Shown here: positions 24,739 through 33,617 of the stretch, in pieces | How the letters are laid out: each line of letters starts with the position of its first letter | Numbering within the stretch: the first letter of the stretch is position 1 | From: Chryseobacterium formosum | GTDB lineage: Bacteria; Bacteroidota; Bacteroidia; Flavobacteriales; Weeksellaceae | Reading direction: 5' to 3' | DNA length: 64,000 bases | Assembly: GCF_026460885.1 (NCBI RefSeq) | Contig: NZ_JAOVZW010000008.1 | Location: 124,001 to 188,000, forward strand | The notes under the pieces: model-generated | Database searches by the model: none | What the model saw: only the letters and a program-made list of their open reading frames with translations | What the model was told of the DNA's origin: nothing | Position numbers and translations under genes: made by a program

Positions 24739-26037
24739 TTATTTTGCAAATCTCACAGACATTTTTCTGTCGACCGCTCTTTCGTCATTTGAAGCAGAAG
24801 CATCTACTTTTGCAAATTCGCTTCCATATCCATCGGCTGCAATAACTTGTGTTCCTACACCTTGTTTTCCTAACCAATCTTTGATATAATTGGCTCTGTC
24901 TGCAGAAAGTTTTTTGTTTTTAGCTTCGTCACCGGTTTTATCTGTGTAACCACCGATTTTAATTTTAGAATCTGGAAAAGCTTTTAAAATTGCTACCAAG
25001 TTTTGTAATTGTCCTTCCGAACCAGCTTCCAAAGCATTTGCGCTTCCAATTTTAAAATTTACGTGATCGAAATCGTACCATTTGGTTTTTAAAGCATCAT
25101 CGTTGGCTGCGTTTTTATATCCGTCAGTTTTCAGGAAAGTAATCATTTGATCTTCCATTCCGCCTTTGTAACCTTTCAGCGCAGTTCCATTGAGATCGAT
25201 GTCTTCGTCAACTTTTGTTACAGTTGCCGTTGTGTTTGAATCCATCGGCATTGATGATGAATCTTCAGAAACGTTTAAAGAATCACCTGTAACTGTCGTT
25301 GTAGTAGTTGTTTCTTTTTTATTGCATTGCTTCCATAAAAAGTAAGATGCTGCAATTAATAATAATATAGGAAGAAGCCATTTCCAGATTGAGCCGCCTT
25401 CCGAAGAAGTTGCTCGGTCAGGGAAAGTTCCGCCATCTGCAACGCTTCTTGTTACTTCAACCTTTGGTTCTTCGTGAGTTACAGGTTTTATTTCGTCTTG
25501 GTCATTGTCAAATTTGTAACCTTTTGCCCAATCTCCGACATTTAAAGATGCTAAAGATAGACCTGCAGGTAAAAGTGTGGAAACAATTCCTTTCTGATCA
25601 TTTAATAATGATGAAATACCTGTTTTGTCTAAATTATGATCTGCGGCATATTGTCCTACAGAACCTACTGTTGCTCCTGTCACTAAATTTAGTAAGGAAG
25701 ATGAAGAATTATTGCTGATCCCTGCATAAGTAGCAATAGCATTGATAATTCCGCTCAACTTATCACCAAAAATAGAGGTTAATAATCCTGAAATAAAAGA
25801 ATTATTAGAATTTGAATCAAATAAATTCCCCAAAATGCCTTGCGAAGATGCATTTGAGATAGAATCCAAGACCGAAGGTTTATCAGAATTGTTGGCTAAT
25901 CCGCCTACAATTACCGGAAGTAAACCAGAAATGGCTTTAGAAACTCCCGCTTCACTTTCTCCAAGTTGCGATGCAGCCTGAGAAACAAATGCAGAACCAA
26001 GCTGCCCTTTGATAAGATCAATAATGTTTAATGACAT
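24739..26037 (-). CDS. DUF937 plus OmpA-like peptidoglycan-binding protein
   Basis: This 432-residue protein has three parts. Residues about 1-160 form a DUF937-type helical domain ('LIKGQLGSAFVSQAASQLG', 'LLPVIVGGLANN'). A single membrane segment at about 218-235 ('WKWLLPILLLIAASYFLW') follows. The C-terminal OmpA domain (about 320-432) contains 'IKIGGYTDKTGD', 'LSADRANYIKDWL' and 'NDERAVDRKMSVRF', the Asp and Arg positions that bind diaminopimelate. There is no cleavable signal, so the DUF937 part probably stays in the cytoplasm while the OmpA part reaches the cell wall from the inner membrane. The role is probably envelope anchoring; no partner is evident. Confidence 0.85.
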   Translation of the reverse strand: MSLNIIDLIKGQLGSAFVSQAASQLGESEAGVSKAISGLLPVIVGGLANNSDKPSVLDSISNASSQGILGNLFDSNSNNSFISGLLTSIFGDKLSGIINAIATYAGISNNSSSSLLNLVTGATVGSVGQYAADHNLDKTGISSLLNDQKGIVSTLLPAGLSLASLNVGDWAKGYKFDNDQDEIKPVTHEEPKVEVTRSVADGGTFPDRATSSEGGSIWKWLLPILLLIAASYFLWKQCNKKETTTTTTVTGDSLNVSEDSSSMPMDSNTTATVTKVDEDIDLNGTALKGYKGGMEDQMITFLKTDGYKNAANDDALKTKWYDFDHVNFKIGSANALEAGSEGQLQNLVAILKAFPDSKIKIGGYTDKTGDEAKNKKLSADRANYIKDWLGKQGVGTQVIAADGYGSEFAKVDASASNDERAVDRKMSVRFAK

Positions 26038-26102
26038 ATTATATTATTTTGAATTAATGTTATCTAAATTTAAACAAAAATCTTTCCAAATATTATTTTT
26101 TC

Positions 26103-26143
26103 AAAAAAAATCTGCAAAAACTTATGAATTTTTGCAGATTTAA
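26103..26143 (-). terminator. Terminator after proS
   Basis: AAATCTGCAAAAA (26108-26120) pairs perfectly with TTTTTGCAGATTT (26129-26141), and T-rich sequence follows on the minus strand. Confidence 0.75.
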
Positions 26144-26161
26144 TAATTATTATGTTAAGTG

Positions 26162-27637
26162 TTAGTAAGCTTTCGCAAATAATACTCTTCTTTTTGAGGG
26201 TTTTCCTGAAATTAAAGAAACCCCTTCTTCAATGTCATCATCCAAAGGAATACATCTGATGGTTGCTTTAGTTTCTTCCTTGATTTGCTCTTCTTCTTCA
26301 GCAGTTCCGTCCCAATGAGCGTAGATAAATCCTGGTTTTTCTTTTAATACTTTTTTGAATTCTTCGTAAGAATCTACTTTTGTAAAATTATTTTTTCTAA
26401 ACTCGAAAGCCTTTGTGTACATATCTTGCTGAATGGTTTTCAATAAATCTTCGATGTAAGAATCCAAGCCTTCCAAAGAACGGGTTTCTTTCGTAAGATT
26501 ATCTCTTCTTGCAATTTCAACAGATTTATTTTCTAAATCTCTTGGTCCCATTGCAATTCTCAACGGAACTCCTTTCAATTCATATTCAGCGAATTTCCAG
26601 CCTGGTTTGTTTTGAGTATCATTGTCAAATTTAACAGAAATTCCTTTTAATTTTAATTTGTTTTGAATTTCTAATGCAACCTCGCTGATTTGTTCTAATT
26701 GCTCTTCTCCTTTAAAAATAGGAACAATTACAACCTGAATCGGTGCCAAAGTTGGAGGAAGAACCAAACCAAAATCGTCAGAATGTGTCATAATCAAAGC
26801 TCCCATCAAACGGGTTGAAGTTCCCCAAGAAGTTGCCCAAGCGTGCTCAATTTTTCCTTCTTTGTTGGTAAATTTTACGTCGAATGCTTTTGCGAAATTC
26901 TGTCCAAGGAAGTGAGAAGTTCCTGCCTGAAGTGCTTTTCCATCCTGCATTAAAGCTTCAATACAATAGGTTTCATCTGCTCCTGCAAATCTTTCTGATG
27001 GAGTCTTTAGACCTTGTACAACGGGCATTGCCATAAAGTTTTCTGCAAAATCTGCATAGACTTTATTCATTTTTTCTGCTTCTTCAACAGCTTCATCTTT
27101 TGTAGCATGAGCGGTGTGACCTTCCTGCCATAAAAATTCAGAAGTTCGAAGGAAAAGACGCGTTCTCATTTCCCAACGAACAACATTTGCCCATTGATTG
27201 ATAAGAATAGGTAAATCTCTGTATGATTGAATCCATCCTTTATATGTATTCCAGATAATTGCCTCGGAAGTCGGACGAACGATAAGCTCTTCCTCTAATT
27301 TAGCTTCAGGATCTACAATTAATTTTCCAGGATTGTCTGGATCATTTTTTAGTCTGTAATGCGTTACTACGGCACATTCTTTAGCAAAACCTTCAGCGTT
27401 TTTCTCTTCTGCTTCAAACAAACTTTTGGGTACAAAAAGTGGAAAGTAAGCATTCACGTGACCAGTTTCTTTGAACTTTCTGTCCATCTCATCGCGCATT
27501 TTCTCCCAGATTGCATATCCGTATGGTTTAATTACCATAGAACCTCTTACGCCGGAGTTTTCAGCTAAATCTGCTTTTACAACCAATTCATTATACCATT
27601 TGCTGTAATCTTCGCTTCTTGAAGTTAATTTTGCCAT
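26162..27637 (-). CDS. proS: Prolyl-tRNA synthetase, archaeal/eukaryal type
   Basis: This 491-residue class II synthetase charges tRNA-Pro. It begins '[19 protein letters not shown]' and has motif 2 '[25 protein letters not shown]'-type sequence and the C-terminal anticodon-binding region with 'VVIVPIFKG'. The short length and the C-terminal tail ending in Tyr (LFAKAY) mark it as the archaeal/eukaryotic-like type, without the ~180-residue editing insertion of classical bacterial ProS. This type is common in Bacteroidota, so it is not a recent acquisition. It is monocistronic. Confidence 0.95.
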   Translation of the reverse strand: MAKLTSRSEDYSKWYNELVVKADLAENSGVRGSMVIKPYGYAIWEKMRDEMDRKFKETGHVNAYFPLFVPKSLFEAEEKNAEGFAKECAVVTHYRLKNDPDNPGKLIVDPEAKLEEELIVRPTSEAIIWNTYKGWIQSYRDLPILINQWANVVRWEMRTRLFLRTSEFLWQEGHTAHATKDEAVEEAEKMNKVYADFAENFMAMPVVQGLKTPSERFAGADETYCIEALMQDGKALQAGTSHFLGQNFAKAFDVKFTNKEGKIEHAWATSWGTSTRLMGALIMTHSDDFGLVLPPTLAPIQVVIVPIFKGEEQLEQISEVALEIQNKLKLKGISVKFDNDTQNKPGWKFAEYELKGVPLRIAMGPRDLENKSVEIARRDNLTKETRSLEGLDSYIEDLLKTIQQDMYTKAFEFRKNNFTKVDSYEEFKKVLKEKPGFIYAHWDGTAEEEEQIKEETKATIRCIPLDDDIEEGVSLISGKPSKRRVLFAKAY

Positions 27638-27709
27638 TAATTTTTTTTTAATATTTTAACTTTTCTAAAATTATGTAATCTAAAAATAAAAATCTATTTT
27701 TGATAGATT

Positions 27710-27738
27710 TTTGCTGCCAATAAATTGGTATATTTTTG
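27710..27738 (+). promoter_or_regulatory. Bacteroidota-type promoter of the low-complexity lipoprotein gene
   Basis: TTTG at 27710-27713 and TATTTTTG at 27731-27738 are spaced by 17 bases and fit TTTG-N-TAnnTTTG. They lie about 45 bases before the ATG at 27784. Confidence 0.45.
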
Positions 27739-27783
27739 GTACAAGATGCAAATATAATTTAATTTAAAAATTTATACATTATC

Positions 27784-28869
27784 ATGAAAAGAAATATACA
27801 TAAAAATTTATTTGGAATGCTAAAATCAAAAGGTATCTTGGCGATTTCAAGTGGATTATTGTTAATGTCTTGTGGTGCACAAATGGGTGGATATAGCGAG
27901 ACAGATGGGGTGTATTACGACCCAAATAAAGATACTTTACCAGAAGGTGTAATCATTAATGGTAATGAAGGGAATAGAGTAGGACAATATTATGATTATT
28001 ATCAAGATGATTCTAACCTAATCCAAAATTCACAAATTAACTCAGCAGAGCAAGATAATCGTTACAATAATTGGTCAAATAATGACTGGAATAGTAACGC
28101 AACAGATTCTGACTGGGGAAATTTCGCAGGAAGTCAAACCAATTACTATGATAATTCATGGGGTTGGGGAATGGGCTCACCTTGGGGATGGGGTGGCGGT
28201 TTCGGTTCTTACTGGGGATCTGGTTGGGGAATGGGAATGTCCTTCGGCTGGGGTAACTCTTGGGGATGGGGTGGCTACAATCCTTACTGGGGAATGGGCT
28301 GGAACTATGGTTGGAATAATTGGTACAATCCTTACTGGGGTGGTTACTACGGAAATCCTTATTGGGGATATGGTGGAGCTGGTTACTGGGGTGGATACAA
28401 CAGAGTTCCTTATGCAAGAAGTGGAGCGAACGGAAGAATTAGTGGATTTAAAAATAATACATCAGCATACAGAAGAGCTGAAGTAGCTTCAGGATTCAGA
28501 AATAATAATGGATCAGGTTTTAGAAACGGTTCTTCGAATAGTAGCGGATTCCGAAATGGATCAAACAACGGAGGTTTCAGACAAGGAAATGCTAATGGCG
28601 GTTTCAGACAAGGACAGCAAGGAGGATTCCGTAATCCAAATATGAATAATGGAGTAAGACCATCAAGACCAAATTATAACTATAATCAGCAGCAGCAATC
28701 TGCTCCTAGAAGAAATGATAGCTACAGACCAAGTGATAACGGCGGTTTCAGATCAGGCGGATTTAATAATTCTGGAAGCAGCGGTGGCGGTTTCAGAGGT
28801 GGTTCTTCTGGCGGCGGTGGTGGAATGAGATCCGGCGGAGGCGGAGGTTTCAGATCTGGTGGTAGATAA
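27784..28869 (+). CDS. Low-complexity Gly/Trp/Tyr- and Phe-Arg-rich lipoprotein
   Basis: This 361-residue protein has a long N-region and a lipobox 'LLLMSC' (Cys30), so it is lipid-anchored, probably in the outer membrane. An acidic/Asn-rich part (about 45-115) is followed by a W/G/Y-rich block (about 118-205, repeated 'GWGWG' and 'NPYWG' units). The last ~130 residues hold many 'GFR' or 'GGFR' repeats with Asn, Gly and Ser spacers. There is no catalytic domain. It is followed after 28 bases by a FadL-like porin, suggesting a shared transcript. The composition suggests a disordered, sticky or phase-separating surface or periplasmic layer; that is inference. Confidence 0.7.
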   Translation: MKRNIHKNLFGMLKSKGILAISSGLLLMSCGAQMGGYSETDGVYYDPNKDTLPEGVIINGNEGNRVGQYYDYYQDDSNLIQNSQINSAEQDNRYNNWSNNDWNSNATDSDWGNFAGSQTNYYDNSWGWGMGSPWGWGGGFGSYWGSGWGMGMSFGWGNSWGWGGYNPYWGMGWNYGWNNWYNPYWGGYYGNPYWGYGGAGYWGGYNRVPYARSGANGRISGFKNNTSAYRRAEVASGFRNNNGSGFRNGSSNSSGFRNGSNNGGFRQGNANGGFRQGQQGGFRNPNMNNGVRPSRPNYNYNQQQQSAPRRNDSYRPSDNGGFRSGGFNNSGSSGGGFRGGSSGGGGGMRSGGGGGFRSGGR

Positions 28870-28897
28870 TTTAAACTTAATAACTATTTAAAAAATA

Positions 28898-30325
28898 ATG
28901 TTAAAAAAATCTCTAGTATTAATGGGTGTTACTGCGGCATTTTATCTGCAGGCTCAGGATATATCGGTTATAAGAAATTCAATTGATGTATATTCTAATA
29001 CTCCAATGACAGGTTCGTCTAAGTTTAATGCGATGGCTGGTTCAAACGGAGCTTTGGGTGGAGATGCAACTGCGCTTCTTACTAACCCTGCAGGTTTGGG
29101 AGTTGCCATTGCAGGTGATGCTTCTGTAACTTTAGCTGTTGGCGGAAATAAAAATACAAGTTCATTAGCGGGTTCGTCTGTTAATTACAATATCAATAAA
29201 GTAAATATTGGAAATTTAGGCGGTGTAGCAACTTTTCAGCTGATGTCAGAAAGTCCGTGGAAGTTTGTAACGCTTGGTGCTAATTTATCAACTCAGTCTA
29301 TTGAAAACTACGTTGAGTCTCCAGGAAATGGAAATGTTTCTATTGCAAAAAATCTTGTAGATAATAGCGGAAATCCTGTTGTAGGTAATCTTTCTTATTT
29401 AGGTCACGCTTACAACAGATATGGCACTCAGACTAAATTTAATATAGGGGTTGGCGCAAATTACAACAACGCTTTATATGTTGGGGCAAGTGTTAATATG
29501 CACTATGTTGATTTGGAGCAGTATGACAGTGCTAAATTTGGTTTAAATTTAGACAATACGGCTTATTCATTCGACAAGCAATACACACCTTATTCTGAAA
29601 AATCAAATGGTTTCTCTGCAAGTGTGGGTGTAATTGGGAAAATTACCAAAGAGTTTAGATTGGGGGCTTCAATCGAGTCGCCAACTTGGTGGTCTTTGGA
29701 TAGAATTTATACTGATTATTATACAGGAACCGACGGTTACATCTATGCTGATAACTTTGTTGAAGACAGAAGATTTCAATCTCCGATGAAAGCGACTCTA
29801 AGTGGAGCATTTGTTCCGTCTAAAAACTTTGCAATCAATGTAGATTATACTTTAGGATTAACAAAACCTAGATATAAAGTTCAGGGAGATGCAGAAAGCG
29901 AGCTAAACTCTTTCTTCAGCGATTCTTACAAAAACCTGTCTGAAATTAAAGTTGGAGCAGAATATAGAATCAAAGCTATCAGATTAAGAGGTGGTTATTC
30001 TTACGCTTCAAGTCCGTTTGATGCAATGACAATCAGTGCTTACTCAAATAATGGTCAAACTGGAGATGTAAATTACAGTAATTTGATTTTAGGAGATAGA
30101 AATACGATTGGAGCAGGTATCGGATATGATTTTGGTAAATTTTATATCGATGCAGCGTATCAAAATATTACTTCAGAATATAAAAATCCTTTCTTAAGTG
30201 GAAATGAAAGCTTTGGAACAGGATATTATTCAGGAGATTTTGATGTAGCAACTCCATATTCAGTGGTTTCAGATGTTAAAAATGTGAGAAACAATTTCTT
30301 TTTAACAGTTGGATGGAAATTCTAA
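28898..30325 (+). CDS. Outer-membrane porin of the OMPP1/FadL type
   Basis: This 475-residue protein has a signal peptide (MLKKSLVLMGVTAAFYLQAQ). The early motif 'GSNGALGGDATALLTNPAGLGV' is the FadL/TodX hallmark NPAG hatch region. Many alternating beta strands follow, and the protein ends in an aromatic C-terminus ('FFLTVGWKF'). Such proteins form 14-strand barrels that take up hydrophobic compounds; flavobacterial members are often labelled hemin receptors without evidence. It probably forms one unit with the upstream lipoprotein, and a shared terminator follows. Confidence 0.85.
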   Translation: MLKKSLVLMGVTAAFYLQAQDISVIRNSIDVYSNTPMTGSSKFNAMAGSNGALGGDATALLTNPAGLGVAIAGDASVTLAVGGNKNTSSLAGSSVNYNINKVNIGNLGGVATFQLMSESPWKFVTLGANLSTQSIENYVESPGNGNVSIAKNLVDNSGNPVVGNLSYLGHAYNRYGTQTKFNIGVGANYNNALYVGASVNMHYVDLEQYDSAKFGLNLDNTAYSFDKQYTPYSEKSNGFSASVGVIGKITKEFRLGASIESPTWWSLDRIYTDYYTGTDGYIYADNFVEDRRFQSPMKATLSGAFVPSKNFAINVDYTLGLTKPRYKVQGDAESELNSFFSDSYKNLSEIKVGAEYRIKAIRLRGGYSYASSPFDAMTISAYSNNGQTGDVNYSNLILGDRNTIGAGIGYDFGKFYIDAAYQNITSEYKNPFLSGNESFGTGYYSGDFDVATPYSVVSDVKNVRNNFFLTVGWKF

Positions 30326-30343
30326 ATTAATATCGTTAAAATA

Positions 30344-30382
30344 TAAAAAAGGCTTTGGGAAATTTTCTCGAAGCCTTTTTGT
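30344..30382. terminator. Bidirectional terminator between the porin and ZIP genes
   Basis: AAAAAAGGCTT and AAGCCTTTTT form a stem with A and T tracts on the two sides, so it can serve both convergent genes. Confidence 0.7.
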
Positions 30383-30409
30383 TATATTTAAATTTTGATA
30401 AAATTAAAT

Positions 30410-31126
30410 TTAATGATGATGTCCTACATGAGAATGATCGTGAAATAAATGCATCATCAAAGCCAATGAAACGCCCAAAATAACCAGTCCGATTTTTGAC
30501 CAGTCAATATTGTGATTTTTATTGCTTTCAAAAATAATTACGGATGAAATATGGAGGAAAATTCCACCTACAATCGCTAAAAAGTAAGGCTGCCAAGCTG
30601 GATTAAAATAGTTTCCTAAAAGCATTCCGAAAGGTGAAGCCAAAGCAAATAAGGCTACAATTAGAATCGATGGATAAGATACTTTTGAATTTGTTCTGTT
30701 AAATAAAAATGCACCCAAAATAAAAGAAATTGGAAGGTTGTGAAATAAAATTCCCAACAAATAAGGCGAAAACGGATCCGTTTCATTAGCCAAAGGAATT
30801 CCTTCAATAAATGCGTGAATAAAAAGTCCGACCATCAAAGCCATCGGAAGAATATTACTTTCTCCATGATGATGAAAATGTCCGTGCTCGAAACCTTTTG
30901 TTAAAGCTTCCAAAATCATTTGTAATAAAACACCACCAATAACGAAAATTCCTAAATTTCCAATATCTGAAGTATAAACCTGCGGAAAAACTTCATTTAA
31001 ACAAATGGTAATTAAAAATCCGGCGCTTAAAATCAATAAGTTTTTAGAAAATTTTTCTTTCTGACCAAAATATTTCCCAAGGAAAACTCCGGCAACGACG
31101 CTTAGTATAAGTAAAATGAAAATCAT
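30410..31126 (-). CDS. ZIP-family divalent metal transporter
   Basis: This 238-residue membrane protein has about eight hydrophobic segments. A His-rich loop (HGHFHHHG) precedes a helix with 'HAFIEGIPLA', and the next helix has 'HNLPISFILG'; these are the H..EG and HN metal-binding pairs of ZIP transporters. It ends with another His-rich tail (HLFHDHSHVGHHH). It probably imports zinc or a related ion across the inner membrane. Its start overlaps the stop of the upstream methyltransferase gene by one base, so the two are co-translated. Confidence 0.88.
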   Translation of the reverse strand: MIFILLILSVVAGVFLGKYFGQKEKFSKNLLILSAGFLITICLNEVFPQVYTSDIGNLGIFVIGGVLLQMILEALTKGFEHGHFHHHGESNILPMALMVGLFIHAFIEGIPLANETDPFSPYLLGILFHNLPISFILGAFLFNRTNSKVSYPSILIVALFALASPFGMLLGNYFNPAWQPYFLAIVGGIFLHISSVIIFESNKNHNIDWSKIGLVILGVSLALMMHLFHDHSHVGHHH

Positions 31127-31851
31127 TATTTCTTCTTAAATAAATTGATACAACGTAATGAAGTATCTTTATTAAAATCATTTAGTTGATAATCTCCCCA
31201 AATTTTAATTCTTTCAAAACCACTTTCTTCAGCATAATTTTTAATGGCATCCAAAGTATGAAGTTTTACTTTTTCAAAATAATGATGAGATTTTCCATCG
31301 GCTTCAAACGTAATGTCTTTTACAACATGTCTGCCTTCGATTTTTTTTGAAATTTTAAAATCAATTTCTCCTCTGGTAATCGTGGTTTCAGGAACCAAAT
31401 TGTTTCTTACGAATTCTTCATTCAGATAATCTAAAACGAAATATCCATCCTTTTTTAAAGCATTACAAACAGATTGGAAAACTTTTCTGTCATCATCTTC
31501 ATTGTCAAAATACCCGAAACTGGTAAAAAGATTAAAAACAGCATCTACAGGATCATAATCAATAGGATTTCTCATGTCATGAACATTAAAAATCAACGTC
31601 TGATTTTCAAACTTTTTATTATGTTCGATGCTTTGTCTTGAAAGATCCAAACCAAGAACATCGTAACCCAATTTATTAAGAAAAACCGAATGTCTTCCTT
31701 TTCCACAAGCCAAATCTATGATTTTTGCCGATTGAGGAAGCTGTAACTCTGAAGTTAGTTTTGTAATAAAATTTTCAGCTTCTGTATAGTCTCTGTTGCT
31801 GTATAATAAATGATAATAAGGGGTATCAAACCAAGATTCAAACCATTCCAT
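31126..31851 (-). CDS. Class I SAM-dependent methyltransferase
   Basis: This 241-residue protein has the Rossmann-type SAM-binding motif I 'IIDLACGKGRHSVFLNKLG', an acidic post-I loop 'VLGLDLSRQSIEHNKK' and motif IV-like 'VDAVFNLFTSFGYFDNEDD'. The substrate is unknown; this subfamily (Methyltransf_25/11) covers small molecules and cofactors. It is the first gene of a two-gene unit with the ZIP transporter. The upstream gap to the divergent THUMP methyltransferase is about 120 bases and contains inverted repeats. Confidence 0.85.
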   Translation of the reverse strand: MEWFESWFDTPYYHLLYSNRDYTEAENFITKLTSELQLPQSAKIIDLACGKGRHSVFLNKLGYDVLGLDLSRQSIEHNKKFENQTLIFNVHDMRNPIDYDPVDAVFNLFTSFGYFDNEDDDRKVFQSVCNALKKDGYFVLDYLNEEFVRNNLVPETTITRGEIDFKISKKIEGRHVVKDITFEADGKSHHYFEKVKLHTLDAIKNYAEESGFERIKIWGDYQLNDFNKDTSLRCINLFKKK

Positions 31852-31869
31852 CCTGCAAAAATAGTGTTT

Positions 31870-31955
31870 TTAGTTGATGGTAAGTAGTGGTTGTTTGATG
31901 GTTTTTATCACATCCGATGATTTCTATCAACTATAAACTGACAACCAATAACTAA
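31870..31955. repeat. Imperfect inverted repeat in a divergent promoter region
   Basis: TTTAGTTGATGG near 31870 and CTATCAACTATAAA near 31924, with GGTTGT and ACAACC inside, form nested complementary words. The block lies between the divergent methyltransferase genes and could be a hairpin or an operator. Confidence 0.35.
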
Positions 31956-31961
31956 AATGAC

Positions 31962-31969
31962 TATTTTTG
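31962..31969 (+). promoter_or_regulatory. -7 box placed against the start codon of the THUMP methyltransferase
   Basis: TATTTTTG matches TAnnTTTG and ends four bases before the ATG at 31974. If used, the RNA would begin at or next to the ATG, giving a leaderless message. Confidence 0.4.
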
Positions 31970-31973
31970 CAAA

Positions 31974-33143
31974 ATGGATACAGAAAATCTAAAAATTCAG
32001 ATAAAAACATTCTTCGGATTAGAACCAATTCTTGCTGAGGAAGTTAAAAAATTAGGGGGGAGAAATGTTGAGCTTAAAAACCGTGCAGTAAACTGTGAAG
32101 GTGATTTGGGCTTTCTATATAAAGTAAATTATTCGGCTAGAACGGCTTTGAAAGTTTTGGTTCCGATTGAGGAATTCAAAGCGTATAATGAAAGTAAATA
32201 TTACGATAAACTTTTCAAGTTTGAGTGGGATCAGTTTATGGATGTTGATCAGACTTTTGCGATTGATTCAACGGTGAATTCTGAAAGATTCAGCCATTCT
32301 CAGTTTATGACTTTCAAAATGAAGGATGCAATCGTAGATTATTTTCAAAATAAATACGGGAAAAGACCAAGTATAGAAACGAAATCTCCGGATATTAAAT
32401 TTCACTTGCACATTGACAGAGAATTGGTGACAATTTCGTTAGATTCTTCAGGTGATGCTTTATTTAAAAGAGGGTACAGAAAAGAGCAGGGAGAAGCTCC
32501 GATTAATGAAGTTTTGGCAAGCGGAATGTTGCAATTGGCAGGTTGGGACGGAAAAGGAAATTTCCTTGATCCAATGTGCGGTTCGGGAACACTTTTAATT
32601 GAAGCGGCAATGATTGCTTTAGATCTTCCGGCGCAAACTTTCAGAAGAAGATTTGGTTTCCAAAACTGGAACAATTATGATTCTGATTTATTTTCTAAAA
32701 TAAAAGAAGTAAGAATAAATCGTGTAAGAGAATTTACAGGTAAAATTGTAGGTTATGACATTGATGGAAGAATGTTAAATGCAGCAGCAGCAAATATAGA
32801 ATCTGCAGAAATGGAAGACATTATCGAAGTGAGAAGAGAAAATTTCTTCGATACCAAAAAAGATTTATTCCCGTTGTTGATGGTTTTCAATCCGCCTTAT
32901 GACGAGAGAATTTCTATCAATGATGATGACTTTTACAAGAAAATAGGTGACACTTTCAAAACAAGTTATCCGAATACTTTAGCTTGGTTAATTTCTTCAG
33001 ATTTGGAAGCTGTAAAGAAAATCGGACTTCGACCTTCAAGAAAAATAAAATTGTTCAACGGAAAATTGGAGACAAGATTTTTGCAGTATGAAATGTATGA
33101 AGGAACGAAGAAATTGCATAAATTAGAAAATAAAGAAGAGTAA
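31974..33143 (+). CDS. THUMP-domain RNA methyltransferase (RlmL-like)
   Basis: This 389-residue protein has an N-terminal THUMP RNA-binding domain (about 5-160). A Rossmann methyltransferase domain follows, with 'FLDPMCGSGTLLIEAAMIA' (motif I region) and 'VFNPPYDERI' (the NPPY catalytic motif for N-methylation of a base). It is the RlmL type that makes m2G in 23S rRNA, though the exact nucleotide cannot be read here. Residues near 200 ('RKEQGEAPINEVLA') are also typical. It is followed after 3 bases by a small membrane protein gene. Confidence 0.92.
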   Translation: MDTENLKIQIKTFFGLEPILAEEVKKLGGRNVELKNRAVNCEGDLGFLYKVNYSARTALKVLVPIEEFKAYNESKYYDKLFKFEWDQFMDVDQTFAIDSTVNSERFSHSQFMTFKMKDAIVDYFQNKYGKRPSIETKSPDIKFHLHIDRELVTISLDSSGDALFKRGYRKEQGEAPINEVLASGMLQLAGWDGKGNFLDPMCGSGTLLIEAAMIALDLPAQTFRRRFGFQNWNNYDSDLFSKIKEVRINRVREFTGKIVGYDIDGRMLNAAAANIESAEMEDIIEVRRENFFDTKKDLFPLLMVFNPPYDERISINDDDFYKKIGDTFKTSYPNTLAWLISSDLEAVKKIGLRPSRKIKLFNGKLETRFLQYEMYEGTKKLHKLENKEE

Positions 33144-33146
33144 AAT

Positions 33147-33545
33147 ATGCCTTTTGATTTGTTTGACGGTTTAGAAATTCTCGTTGAATTTTTAGATTTC
33201 GGATTTTCTTCAAAATCTTCTTCGGATTCTGAAAAGAAGAGTAAATATTCAAAAAAATCAAAATACACCACAGAATTATGGAGTGGAAGCTTTCTCGTGA
33301 TAGCTTCCATTCTTTATTTTATGGTATTTAAAAATCCTTTACCCGAAGATAATTACTCGCAGACTTTGTTAATTTGTATTCTTGCAGGCTTTGTAATTTC
33401 TTTTATTGCATTTTTCAGCCTTTATCATCTAGGGCTTTTTTACTTTAAAAATTTGTCTAAACTTTTATTGTTCAGTTTTTCTTTAATTTTATTTATTATC
33501 TCAGTGGTTTTTATTGTTTATTTTAAATTCATCATTTCCATCTAA
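33147..33545 (+). CDS. Small hypothetical membrane protein
   Basis: This 132-residue protein has an acidic/Ser-Lys-rich N-terminal 40 residues and three membrane segments (about 48-62, 73-94 and 104-130). It starts 3 bases after the RNA methyltransferase stop and is probably co-transcribed. I recognise no family. Confidence 0.6.
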   Translation: MPFDLFDGLEILVEFLDFGFSSKSSSDSEKKSKYSKKSKYTTELWSGSFLVIASILYFMVFKNPLPEDNYSQTLLICILAGFVISFIAFFSLYHLGLFYFKNLSKLLLFSFSLILFIISVVFIVYFKFIISI

Positions 33546-33574
33546 ATTAAAATCATAAATTGTTTTAAAATACA

Positions 33575-33604
33575 TTGAGATTCCTTTTCAAATCTTTAAT
33601 TTTG
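33575..33604 (+). promoter_or_regulatory. Candidate promoter of the glycosyltransferase gene
   Basis: TTG at 33575-33577 and TAATTTTG at 33597-33604 are separated by 19 bases. The gene start at 33618 is close, so the leader would be very short. Confidence 0.45.
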
Positions 33605-33617
33605 AAAAATTTTCAAT

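Noticed and set aside
28037-28486. Alternative frames on both strands within the Gly/Trp-rich lipoprotein gene
   Set aside because: They result from the GGNTGGGG-type repetitive DNA; the main frame has a lipobox, a promoter and a porin partner.
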